Positions 8,661-17,788 of a DNA stretch of 43,338 bases are shown here, piece by piece. The notes under the pieces are model-generated. The model saw only the letters and a program-made list of their open reading frames with translations, was not told the origin of the DNA and made no database searches. Position 1 is the first letter of the stretch, and each line of letters opens with the position of its first letter. The DNA lies in NCBI GenBank assembly GCA_001788095.1, contig MFZX01000043.1:1-43338 (forward strand), written 5' to 3'. The position numbers and the translations under genes are program-made. This stretch comes from Candidatus Roizmanbacteria bacterium RIFCSPHIGHO2_12_FULL_37_23 (lineage in GTDB: Bacteria > Patescibacteriota > Microgenomatia > UBA1406 > HO2-37-13b).

Positions 8661-9230
8661 ATGGATATTCAGCAGAAGAAAAAGAAACCCATGCGCGAAG
8701 AACAGTTTGTACCAAGAAGAATTCCTGTTACTCATATTAATATCAGACAAAGTATTTCAATCCTTGTAGTAAAAGTTATTCTTCTTGAATTTTTGAGTCT
8801 ATTTACCTTTTTGTTCACATGTCGTCTAGTTAACTGTGGCAGCTTTCCACTATTCATGCAAATTTTTTCCATTGTTATATCAGGATTAAAACTTACCCTC
8901 TTTATTTACATCATCTATCAATGGCTCACAGAATATTATGAAATTACTCCTGAAAGAATTATTCATAAAAGAGGGTTAATCTTTCAGAGAATGGATATAT
9001 ATTATTTCAAACATATTTCAGCGATAAGTTACCAACAAAGCTTATTTGGCCGATTATTGAACTTCGGATCCATCACGCTTCATGATTGGGAATTAGAAAA
9101 AAATATTACTTTGTATCTCATACATAATCCTAAAAAATACTACAAACTCTTGAAGATGCTTAACCCAAATATGGATATTGAAAATAAGACGATACGAGAA
9201 AAGTTCATTCTTGAGGATGAGAAAGTTTAA
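8661..9230 (+). CDS. PH (bPH2/DUF304-like) domain membrane protein
   Basis: Two N-terminal TMs then [53 protein letters not shown]. Confidence 0.75.
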   Translation: MDIQQKKKKPMREEQFVPRRIPVTHINIRQSISILVVKVILLEFLSLFTFLFTCRLVNCGSFPLFMQIFSIVISGLKLTLFIYIIYQWLTEYYEITPERIIHKRGLIFQRMDIYYFKHISAISYQQSLFGRLLNFGSITLHDWELEKNITLYLIHNPKKYYKLLKMLNPNMDIENKTIREKFILEDEKV

Positions 9231-9612
9231 ATGCAAGTGCTGCTGAGTTTATGCAATATCGTTGTCCTGTAGGTTTTGGGCCATCTGGAAAAAGATGACC
9301 TAAGTGCGAACCACATCTCCTACAAAGAACTTCAGTTCTTACCATTCCATAACTTCTGTCTTCTTTTATTTCAACATTAGATGTATTTGCGAGATCATAA
9401 AAACTTGGCCAACCACAGTGTGAATCGTATTTTGTTTTTGAAGAAAAGAGTTCTTGACCACATCCGCCACAATAATATATTCCTTCTCTCTCTTCTGAAT
9501 AGTATTTACCTGAAAAGGGGGTTTCCGTGCCTTTTTCTCTTAGAACACGATACTGTTCTTCAGTAAGCTTTTCTTTCCACTCCTGTTCGGTTAACTCCTT
9601 CGGATCTTTCAT
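9205..9612 (-). CDS. msrB: Peptide-methionine (R)-S-oxide reductase
   Basis: [71 protein letters not shown]. Confidence 0.96.
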   Translation of the reverse strand: MKDPKELTEQEWKEKLTEEQYRVLREKGTETPFSGKYYSEEREGIYYCGGCGQELFSSKTKYDSHCGWPSFYDLANTSNVEIKEDRSYGMVRTEVLCRRCGSHLGHLFPDGPKPTGQRYCINSAALAFKLSHPQE

Positions 9613-9628
9613 GTTAATTTCGAATTTC

Positions 9629-10831
9629 TTATTTTAAACTCTTTGAAATTATTTGATTTTTAATATATCTACTGTATATCGTATATCCTCCTCCTAACGT
9701 TAACCAAAAAAGACTTATAAATATAAGTAATACTTTTTGAGGAGACCACACCGTTAACATTAACCCAGCAAAAAATGGTGCTAGAGTTGCATAGACTCTA
9801 TCAAACACTGCATCAATACCAAGAATCTCTCCCCTATGCTTACTTTCAACATTATCAATAATGAGAACTGATTGTACAGGCCCGTACATAGCTTCTCCAA
9901 GAGCATATAGTCCTGCCGCAATCCAGAAAACTTCAATAAACTGGGTTTGAGTAAGAATTGTCCCTGATAGAACGAGCATAAAAAGTGTTATAAATGCAAA
10001 TTTATATGTACCGATTTTCAAAGCTACTTTACCAATAAAAAGAAGTACAAAAAAAGCAACTACACCCTGCGTGCCCATAATGAGCCCTGTTGAAGCATCT
10101 GATTTTGTGATACTAAATATGATGAGAGGATAAAGCATATATTTAATACCGAAATTCAATGATTGAGCGCTGTTTATAATAAAATAAAACACAAGTGCAG
10201 GTTTTGAAAATATATATTTAATTCCAAAGAGAAAATCTTTGTTTCTAGACTGTGACCTGACATCTTTTATAGGTTCGATAGTTAGTTCTCTTAAAGCAAT
10301 AAGTGTTGTCATGACAAAAAGAATCGACATCACAAAATACGGAGCCCGAAGACCATATAAATCACTTAAATATCCACCTAAAACCATTGCAATCGCCCCA
10401 CCTAGTGATTGAAAGGCAAACATAATGCTCATATAATGGCCTTTTTCCTTTAGATCCTTAACGAGATCTTGCATATAGGCCATAAAGATTGGCCCAGTAG
10501 ATGCTGCGGAAAATGCCCAAGCAAATTTCACCCCCATATATTGAAAAACGTTAAGCGTTGAAGCATACAAAAGTGGATAAATAATACCTATAAAAGCTCC
10601 AATAATAATAAATCTGTTTCTTCCTATCCTATCTGACATTCTTCCTAACCAGACTGAGATTAAAGCAAAGAGTATGGAACCAATTGCGTATGTCGCACCT
10701 ATAAGAACCGAATCAGGTGTAAGTGTTTTAAGAAATCTAACCTCAATAGGAGAAATCAAATAACCTGCTGTAATTGCAAGAGTGGAAAGAATTATACCAA
10801 TAGTAAATTGTTTAAGAATCTTTTTTGGCAT
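9629..10831 (-). CDS. MFS transporter
   Basis: About 12 TM helices; [16 protein letters not shown] motif. Confidence 0.9.
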   Translation of the reverse strand: MPKKILKQFTIGIILSTLAITAGYLISPIEVRFLKTLTPDSVLIGATYAIGSILFALISVWLGRMSDRIGRNRFIIIGAFIGIIYPLLYASTLNVFQYMGVKFAWAFSAASTGPIFMAYMQDLVKDLKEKGHYMSIMFAFQSLGGAIAMVLGGYLSDLYGLRAPYFVMSILFVMTTLIALRELTIEPIKDVRSQSRNKDFLFGIKYIFSKPALVFYFIINSAQSLNFGIKYMLYPLIIFSITKSDASTGLIMGTQGVVAFFVLLFIGKVALKIGTYKFAFITLFMLVLSGTILTQTQFIEVFWIAAGLYALGEAMYGPVQSVLIIDNVESKHRGEILGIDAVFDRVYATLAPFFAGLMLTVWSPQKVLLIFISLFWLTLGGGYTIYSRYIKNQIISKSLK

Positions 10832-10874
10832 AGAGGGTAATCATAGAAAATATATATTACAATAAGTCTAGCAT

Positions 10875-12059
10875 ATGCGATTTCCTAAATATTCTTTGAT
10901 TATTATTGTTCTTATTGCGCTTATTGGCGTAGGATGGTTGATCAAAAATAATAAAACCAGACAAAACACAATCGTCATCCAAGATAAAGAAGAATTCGAC
11001 AACCAGCAGGCTAGAATTGATGAAATCGTTAACTATGAAGTTGAATCATATGTTGAAAACTTATTTGTTCCTTGGGAAATCGTTTTTACATCACCAAATA
11101 GAATACTTGTTACAGAACGAAATGGAAAAATTCGTGTTATTGAAAATGGTACTCTTCGATCTCAACCTTTAATAAATTTTCCAGAAGTTTCAACAATATC
11201 AGAAGAAGGACTCATGGGTCTAGTACTTGATCCCCAATATGAGAGTAATAAATTGATATATACGTGCTACGCATATGCTGAAGGTCAAGACCTATTTGAC
11301 AAAGTTGTTGTTCTAAAAGATAACGAAACCTATATTGAAGCACAAAATACTATTATAGATCGGATTCCCGCTGCGCAATTCCACGCCGGTTGTAGATTAG
11401 GATTCGGCCCTGACCTAAAACTCTATATTACAACTGGCGACGCTACGCAAAAAGAGTTGGCACAAGATGTAAACTCACTCGCAGGTAAAATTTTACGTAT
11501 CAATCCAGATGGTACCATTCCTGAAGATAATCCGTTCCCTAACTCACCTATTTACAGCTATGGACATCGTAACCCACAAGGAATAGACTGGCACCCTGTA
11601 TCTGAAATCTTTGTTTCCACTGAGCATGGACCATCTATAATTGACGGACCTCCAGGTGGAGATGAAGTTAATATCATTAAAAAGGGCCAGAACTATGGTT
11701 GGCCACTTGTTTCTCATGAAAAAAATAAGGAAGGTCTTATTGGTCCAAAAATTATCTTTACACCAGCCGTTGCTCCTGCATCAGGTACATTTTACTCGGG
11801 AGTTGTGTTTCCACAATTTAAAAATCATTTTCTCTTCGGAGGATTAAAAGGAGAAGGAATTTTTAGAGTAGTCTTCGCAGAAAACACGCCTGAAACAATT
11901 GTTGCATATGAAAAACTTAGTGGTATAAATGTTGGACGAATTCGTGCTATCACTGAAGGACCTGATGGATTTATTTATTTCTCAACAAGCAATAGAGATG
12001 GAAAAAGTGAAACGAGAGATGGAGATGATAGAATTTATAGGTTAGTACCAGTTAAGTAA
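10875..12059 (+). CDS. PQQ-dependent sugar dehydrogenase family (soluble glucose/sorbosone dehydrogenase fold)
   Basis: VPWEIVF, GRIRVIENG-type motif, EEGLMGLVLDPQY, FHAGCRLGFGPDLKLYITTGDA, YSYGHRNPQGIDWHP, EHGPSIIDGPPGGDEVNIIKKGQNYGWP. Confidence 0.9.
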   Translation: MRFPKYSLIIIVLIALIGVGWLIKNNKTRQNTIVIQDKEEFDNQQARIDEIVNYEVESYVENLFVPWEIVFTSPNRILVTERNGKIRVIENGTLRSQPLINFPEVSTISEEGLMGLVLDPQYESNKLIYTCYAYAEGQDLFDKVVVLKDNETYIEAQNTIIDRIPAAQFHAGCRLGFGPDLKLYITTGDATQKELAQDVNSLAGKILRINPDGTIPEDNPFPNSPIYSYGHRNPQGIDWHPVSEIFVSTEHGPSIIDGPPGGDEVNIIKKGQNYGWPLVSHEKNKEGLIGPKIIFTPAVAPASGTFYSGVVFPQFKNHFLFGGLKGEGIFRVVFAENTPETIVAYEKLSGINVGRIRAITEGPDGFIYFSTSNRDGKSETRDGDDRIYRLVPVK

Positions 12060-12168
12060 TCAGGCCAGCAATAACCAAAAGTATCGCATACACAAATCCA
12101 ATAAAAAGAAAAGGTAAAACAATTATTAAAATAAGATGTTGCTTAATGGTTTCAATAATATTCTGCAT
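12052..12168 (-). CDS. Single-TM microprotein (38 aa)
   Basis: Manual translation MQNIIETIKQHLILIIVLPFLFIGFVYAILLVIAGLIT*; not in ORF track. Confidence 0.4.
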   Translation of the reverse strand: MQNIIETIKQHLILIIVLPFLFIGFVYAILLVIAGLIT

Positions 12169-12177
12169 ATTTTTGAG

Positions 12178-12486
12178 TTATTTTATTGATTTTTTCTTCT
12201 CTGTCTTCTCAATACGCAATGCTTTGACTACGAAATAAACAACAAGTGCGATAATAACAAAATCTATTAAGACATTAATGAAGTTTCCCCACCGAATTTC
12301 AGCAGATCCGATATGTATTGATGCTTCTGATAAATTTTCTGTGAATCCTAAAGCTAAACCAATGATAGGATTAATAATATCGTTTACAAGTGAAGTAATA
12401 AGCTTAGTAATAGCTCCTCCAAGAATAAAACCCACTGCTAAAGCTGCAACTTTTTGTTCACGAATAAATTCTAAAAAACCTTTCAT
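12178..12486 (-). CDS. mscL: Large-conductance mechanosensitive channel
   Basis: GFLEFIREQKVAALAVGFILGGAITKLITSLVNDIINPIIGL. Confidence 0.93.
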   Translation of the reverse strand: MKGFLEFIREQKVAALAVGFILGGAITKLITSLVNDIINPIIGLALGFTENLSEASIHIGSAEIRWGNFINVLIDFVIIALVVYFVVKALRIEKTEKKKSIK

Positions 12487-12510
12487 AGATCCGTTTCCCT
12501 TTATTTAATT

Positions 12511-12837
12511 CTATATCTTAACATTATCGATATCCTTATGAAAGTCGAGCTTTAACTTTTCTAAGACATCAGAAATTTTATTTTCTATATTTTCAGCTTT
12601 CTCTTTTAATAATTTCCAGATACTTTTATGATCTCCTGCTGCAATATATGATAAAAATAACTTTTTATCTGGTTTATCCAAATGAGAAAGAACAACATCA
12701 ATAACTGCATTATGCATACTTGATTCTAAAATAAAAAGAAGTTCTTCTCGTTCTTCAATTGATAAATCTAATTTATCCAATTTAATATGTATATCTTTGA
12801 TTTCTACAATATGACTATAAAAATGTTTCTGTTTCAT
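12511..12837 (-). CDS. Hypothetical helical protein
   Basis: 108 aa, charged, tightly packed between neighbours. Confidence 0.6.
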   Translation of the reverse strand: MKQKHFYSHIVEIKDIHIKLDKLDLSIEEREELLFILESSMHNAVIDVVLSHLDKPDKKLFLSYIAAGDHKSIWKLLKEKAENIENKISDVLEKLKLDFHKDIDNVKI

Positions 12838-12840
12838 ACG

Positions 12841-13740
12841 TTAAAGCGGTTTAACAGGACCCAATGTAACTTTATCCTCTGGATCTACTATAAAAAAGTA
12901 TAATACAGGACCTTTTAATGAGCCATCTTGTCGTTCTAAATAACTCATAACCTCAGGCGACCCTCCCAAGTGTTTCCCGGTCCACTGGGCCGGACCTGCG
13001 TCTCCTATATCAGCAACAATTGCTTTCCCATTTTCCGGATTTACAACAAGCATTTTACGATATCTAAAAAAGTCATAATGTTCTTTTACATTGCCTTGCC
13101 ATCCTGGAGACAAAAATGTTTGCACAGCTATGTAATATTTTTCTCTTAATTTATCTTGTTCAGTCATTTCCTCTTTTGAAGGAGCAAAATATCCCCATGC
13201 TCCTCTACCTGGAGCCATACCCGAAGACCAATATATTCTTTCTTCTGGTGTATCAAAGTGGGAAGCCATCGAGTCTCCGGGATATCTCGTGAGGTGTTGC
13301 TCTGCTCCAATAATTCCATAGCTTCTATTCAACCGATGTCCTGTAAGTTGGGGAATTACTTGAATACCAAAATAGTCTGTTAAAATCTGTGCTATGTTAT
13401 TCTCTTGTTCTTCTGACAAAGGATCCTTCTCGCCAGGTAGAAATTGTTTTAAAGTCTCAATCAGCTTTGCACGCTTTTCAGCAGGTGTCTCATTGGGAGT
13501 CTGTTGTACTGGTTCTAAGCCCTGCGCCAGTATCGAGGCAGATGCGGGATGCGCTAATAGTAGAATACTTGCTAATGAACTAATTGCTAAATTTTTAGAT
13601 GAATCATAAAAATCCTGTAAAGAATCTTTATGCCTTTCCCAAAGATTTTTTTGTAAATGACGATGTCGGCTTGTCCATTTTTTATGAAGATCTTTAAAGT
13701 GTAATGACTGAGTGTGCTTAGGCATAATTTCATTGTACAC
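12841..13740 (-). CDS. Secreted/membrane-anchored hypothetical protein
   Basis: Hydrophobic segment LAISSLASILLLAHPASASILAQ after a ~45-residue basic N-terminus; exported domain with NGKAIVADIGDAGPAQWTGKHLGGSPEVM. Confidence 0.65.
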   Translation of the reverse strand: MYNEIMPKHTQSLHFKDLHKKWTSRHRHLQKNLWERHKDSLQDFYDSSKNLAISSLASILLLAHPASASILAQGLEPVQQTPNETPAEKRAKLIETLKQFLPGEKDPLSEEQENNIAQILTDYFGIQVIPQLTGHRLNRSYGIIGAEQHLTRYPGDSMASHFDTPEERIYWSSGMAPGRGAWGYFAPSKEEMTEQDKLREKYYIAVQTFLSPGWQGNVKEHYDFFRYRKMLVVNPENGKAIVADIGDAGPAQWTGKHLGGSPEVMSYLERQDGSLKGPVLYFFIVDPEDKVTLGPVKPL

Positions 13741-13774
13741 GTTCTTACGGGTTACGTATTAAATATTAGGTATC

Positions 13775-14218
13775 TTATTTGAGTTTGTGGAGTTTTATTG
13801 CAAGAGCGAAGATTATTATCATAATTACTTGACAACCTATACATATCGGACATATAACTCTTAGTTGTACAAGTTCTATATATCCAATTCCTAAACAAAA
13901 TAGAAGCCCAAATGCTGCAGCTCCAAGAAGTAATTTTTTTTGTTTTAATATTGTTGCAAGGTATATAACTGTGTAACCAACTAAACCATATAGCGGCGTC
14001 GGGATACCAAAGGTTTTTGCAACAGGTCCGGAAATAACAGCATCACAGTTGATAAAACTATTGATGGTACAGGGTTGAAATGCAGGTCTAAAAAACTGCT
14101 GCCAAAGTAGATAAACAGAGAGAAGCAAACCTATTATCGCAAGTATCTTAATATAGGTATAAATTTGTTTAGGTTTCATTAAATTTATTCTAACAGCTTT
14201 CACCTTTGTCTTCAACAC
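13775..14218 (-). CDS. Vitamin K epoxide reductase (VKOR) family protein
   Basis: FINCDAVISGPVAKTFGIPTPLYGLVGY and VICPICIGCQ (CxxC), four to five TMs. Confidence 0.9.
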   Translation of the reverse strand: MLKTKVKAVRINLMKPKQIYTYIKILAIIGLLLSVYLLWQQFFRPAFQPCTINSFINCDAVISGPVAKTFGIPTPLYGLVGYTVIYLATILKQKKLLLGAAAFGLLFCLGIGYIELVQLRVICPICIGCQVIMIIIFALAIKLHKLK

Positions 14219-14687
14219 GTTTTATTTCTTCAACTGGAATAGTATCTTTTCGTTTGCTATCAATATTTTCATTCTTACCAACAAAGAATATTACGCTTTC
14301 ATACTTCTTAATAGGTTTATCTAAAATATTCTGTTGTACTTGACCGTTTGAATACGCAACAACGTCGTTGGGGATATTGTAGTTGATATTAGTAAACAAA
14401 TCTCTCCATATCACTTTTTTCCTGTGTACATGTACAACATAACCTATACCATCATGTAAATGCGCTTTTTCAAGCTGTTCATTTTCCTCTCCTTCTTCAT
14501 GTTCCTCTTCTTCACATGGTTCAATCAACATATATTTCATATCTGAAAAGTCTATTTTTTCGCTATCTTTAAAGACTACAAAGCCAGCATGATGGTGGAC
14601 TTCTGTAGGTTTTTGCTTTAATAAGAGAAAAAGCCCAACTAGTATTAAAAAAATAAAAACAAGTTGAGTTCGATTAAGCCGATACAT
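14190..14687 (-). CDS. Membrane-anchored His/Glu-rich protein, VKOR partner
   Basis: N-terminal TM; HHHAGFVVF, CEEEEHEEGEENEQLEKAHLHDGIGYVVHVH; 29 nt overlap with VKOR ORF. Confidence 0.65.
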   Translation of the reverse strand: MYRLNRTQLVFIFLILVGLFLLLKQKPTEVHHHAGFVVFKDSEKIDFSDMKYMLIEPCEEEEHEEGEENEQLEKAHLHDGIGYVVHVHRKKVIWRDLFTNINYNIPNDVVAYSNGQVQQNILDKPIKKYESVIFFVGKNENIDSKRKDTIPVEEIKRVEDKGESC

Positions 14688-14817
14688 GGCTACATTATAC
14701 TCTCAAGTATTTATCCACACAAAGCTAAAATACAGATCAATAATACTAAAAATATTTGAACGGTAAAATTGAATCTCCGTGTCGTAGATTAAAAAATTCT
14801 GAGAATTACCAAATCTT

Positions 14818-14852
14818 ACCTCAAATCCCACTCCCGAGGTGGGATTTGAGGT
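14818..14852. repeat. 14-bp perfect inverted repeat with 7-nt loop
   Basis: acctcaaatcccac-tcccgag-gtgggatttgaggt. Confidence 0.85.
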
Positions 14853-15047
14853 GAGATCCTGCGTAACAGGCGCCGTTACATTAATATTTACAATTTCTGA
14901 AAACAGACCGAAAGAAGAAGACATGCTTAAATCTATATCTCAATTGAGTAGAATCTTATATAATCAAAAAAGCATAAAACGAATCTAAGTCTTCAGGGGT
15001 AATCTGTTTGATAATTATTGGTATAGTTGATTATAAATCTAAAAAGG

Positions 15048-15554
15048 TTATTCTGAATCTTGAACAAACCCGACATTTCTTTTAATCATCTTTATTGCAG
15101 CATTGTGAAGATTATCTTTCGATGTAGAATAAGTCAGATTTTCTAAAATAACGGGTTTGATGTTTTGATCAAATAAATCATACGTTGTTGCAAGAACACA
15201 ACAGTCAGTATCAAAACCACATAAATGGACTTCATTAATTGTATTATCTTTTAATCCCTTTGTTATCTCGGGAACTTTCACAGCAGAAAGTATGTTTTTG
15301 TAAAATAAATTATTATCATTAACAAGCTCTTGTAATTCTTCACAAATATCTGTATCAGGCGAATTAGTTATTCCTTCCCAACCAGCAATTTTCCACAAGG
15401 GACCAGTAGGATCATTTTTGAAGATTGTGAAATATATTTGGTCGTATTGATCAGATTTTTCTAAAAGAAATTTTTGTATTTTTTTGACAATATCTTTAGT
15501 TTCGTTTGTTAAAAAATATTTCTGTACATCAATAACGATAAGTGCTTTTTTCAT
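15048..15554 (-). CDS. Cysteine hydrolase (isochorismatase-like)
   Basis: KKALIVIDVQKYF..., VHLCGFDTDCCVLATTYDLFDQN. Confidence 0.88.
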   Translation of the reverse strand: MKKALIVIDVQKYFLTNETKDIVKKIQKFLLEKSDQYDQIYFTIFKNDPTGPLWKIAGWEGITNSPDTDICEELQELVNDNNLFYKNILSAVKVPEITKGLKDNTINEVHLCGFDTDCCVLATTYDLFDQNIKPVILENLTYSTSKDNLHNAAIKMIKRNVGFVQDSE

Positions 15555-15561
15555 AAGGTTG

Positions 15562-15632
15562 TTGCCCAGCAGGGATTTGAACCCCGATTACCTCGTCCAG
15601 AGCGAGGCGTCCTACCATTAGACGACCGGGCA
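15562..15632 (-). tRNA. tRNA-Gln (anticodon CTG), CCA not encoded
   Basis: TGCCCGG TC GTCT AATGGTA GGAC G CCTCG CTCTGGA CGAGG TAAT CGGGG TTCAAAT CCCTG CTGGGCA A folds as full cloverleaf. Confidence 0.93.
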
Positions 15633-15730
15633 CATTGCCTCGGCTAGACGGGCCGGGCATATTAAACTCGTTTAAGTTATCACAATTGTATCATCACATA
15701 CCGCTTTTGTCACCAAATCCTCCCTGTTCC

Positions 15731-15760
15731 TTGACACTATCTGGACTATTGTAATACAAT
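15731..15760 (+). promoter_or_regulatory. Near-consensus promoter TTGACA-N18-TACAAT
   Basis: -35 TTGACA 15731-15736, -10 TACAAT 15755-15760, overlapping the ORF-track ATG at 15759. Confidence 0.55.
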
Positions 15761-17786
15761 GAAATATAAGCCCGAATTTATTTACCAGGTGACCTCAATT
15801 TCAGATATGCCGAAATCTTTAGTACTTGGTAACGGTACTGTATTGGTATGCCTAAATGCTGATGCTAATTTATCGGATTTTTACTTCCCTTATGTTGGGT
15901 TAGAAAACCACATAGGAGGACACTACAAGCATCGAATTGGTGTGTATGCTGATGGAAATATCCGTTGGTTCGGAGATCCGTCTTGGAAAATTGAAACAGA
16001 TTATATTGCAGACACGCTTGCTGGAATTACCAAAGCAGTAAATGACTTCCTTCAAGTCCAAATGACCGTTGAAGATGTTGTTTACAATGAAAAAAACATA
16101 TTTCTTCGCGAAGTAACGCTCAAAAACGTCTCTGATAGAGATCGCGAGATAAAAATTTACTTCCACCATCAATTTGAACTTTATGAATCCCATAGAGGTG
16201 ATACTGCATACTACGATCCTATCAAACGAATCATTATTCACTATAAAGGAAGGAGAATATTTCTCATAAATGCAGTTGCTGAGCATAGACAATTTGATGA
16301 TTACAGTATTGGACTATTTGAAATCGAAGGAAAAGAAGGGACACACAAAGATGCGGATGATGGTAAATTATCCAAAAATCCTGTTGAGCATGGACTAGTA
16401 GATTCTGTTATCGGTCTTACGCTGTTTCTAAAAGCAGGTCAAAAAACAACTATTAATTATTGGATGACTGCCTCAAAACATATGCACAGCGCATTTAGAC
16501 TGAATGAATATGTTCTAAAACGTACTCCTGAATATCTCATGCAAAGTACCAAAAACTTTTGGAAGGCCTGGACCAATAAACAAAATTTTTCATTCTACGG
16601 ACTCGATAACAATATTATTTCACTTTTTAAAAAATCTCTTCTGTGTATGCGTGCCCACGTTGGTAACAATGGTTCGATACTCGCGTCAGGAGATTCTGAC
16701 ATGCTCCAACATGGTAGAGATACATATAGTTATGTATGGCCAAGGGATGGCGCTCAAGTTGCTATTGGATTAGATAAGGCTGGTGATGTAAATGTCGCAA
16801 AACGATTTTTTGAATTTTGTAAAGATATTATTACAGAAGAAGGTTTTTTTATGCACAAATACCGATCAGATAAATCACTTGGGAGCTCATGGCATCCATG
16901 GCTGAGAAATGGACGTATAGCATTACCAATACAAGAAGATGAGACTGCATTAGTTGTTTATGCTTTATGGAAACACTACTACATAACTAAAGATATAGAA
17001 TTTATTGAGGAACTGTACAATCCAGTTATTAAAAAAGCCGCTGAATTCATGGTTGACTATCGTGATCCCAGTACCAAACTACCAAAGGCAAGCTATGATC
17101 TATGGGAAGAAAAATGGGGCACGCATACTTTCTCGTGTAGTGCCGTATATGGAGCGCTAAAAGCAGCATCTCGGATAGCATCTCTACTTGGAAAAAAGAA
17201 CAGTATGGATCGTTATAACGAAGCCGCAAATGAAGTCAAAGAAGCAATACTTCATCATCTTTGGGATCAAGAAAACAGGACTTTTCTTAAATCTGTAAAT
17301 ATTGATGGTGATCAAATGATTCCAGACAAAACTATTGATATGTCTAGTATTTATGGGATATTTAAATTTGGAGTTCTAGGTATAGAAGACGAACGCGTTA
17401 AACAAAATATTGAAGTAATCAAAGAGCGACTTTCTCCAAAGACAGAAGTAGGAGGCATTGCTAGGTATGAAGGTGACTATTATTACAGAAACACATCCGA
17501 TGTTCCTGGAAATCCATGGTTTATAACTACGCTTTGGTTAGCGCAATACTATATCGAAGTAGCTAAACAAGAAGCTGATTTAAATCCTGTTAAAGAAATT
17601 CTCAAATGGACTTCACAACATACATCCCGATCAGGGGTTTTATCTGAGCAGCTTGATCCACATTCTGGAGCACAAGTTTCAGCAGCCCCACTCACATGGA
17701 GCCATGCAGAATACGTGATTACAGTTATTGAATATCTAGAAAAACTTGAGCATATGGGAATTAGCAAAGTCTTTTATCCAATTTAA
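15759..17786 (+). CDS. Glycoside hydrolase family 15 (glucoamylase-like)
   Basis: PKSLVLGNGTVLVCLNADANLSDFYFPYVGLENH, YSYVWPRDGAQVAIGLDKAG, SYDLWEEKWGTHTFSCSAVYGAL. Confidence 0.92.
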   Translation: MKYKPEFIYQVTSISDMPKSLVLGNGTVLVCLNADANLSDFYFPYVGLENHIGGHYKHRIGVYADGNIRWFGDPSWKIETDYIADTLAGITKAVNDFLQVQMTVEDVVYNEKNIFLREVTLKNVSDRDREIKIYFHHQFELYESHRGDTAYYDPIKRIIIHYKGRRIFLINAVAEHRQFDDYSIGLFEIEGKEGTHKDADDGKLSKNPVEHGLVDSVIGLTLFLKAGQKTTINYWMTASKHMHSAFRLNEYVLKRTPEYLMQSTKNFWKAWTNKQNFSFYGLDNNIISLFKKSLLCMRAHVGNNGSILASGDSDMLQHGRDTYSYVWPRDGAQVAIGLDKAGDVNVAKRFFEFCKDIITEEGFFMHKYRSDKSLGSSWHPWLRNGRIALPIQEDETALVVYALWKHYYITKDIEFIEELYNPVIKKAAEFMVDYRDPSTKLPKASYDLWEEKWGTHTFSCSAVYGALKAASRIASLLGKKNSMDRYNEAANEVKEAILHHLWDQENRTFLKSVNIDGDQMIPDKTIDMSSIYGIFKFGVLGIEDERVKQNIEVIKERLSPKTEVGGIARYEGDYYYRNTSDVPGNPWFITTLWLAQYYIEVAKQEADLNPVKEILKWTSQHTSRSGVLSEQLDPHSGAQVSAAPLTWSHAEYVITVIEYLEKLEHMGISKVFYPI

Positions 17787-17788
17787 CT

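Noticed and set aside
14703-14924. 73-aa minus-strand ORF
   Set aside because: No recognised family, no clear SD, and contains a 14-bp hairpin; not called as CDS, may be a remnant.
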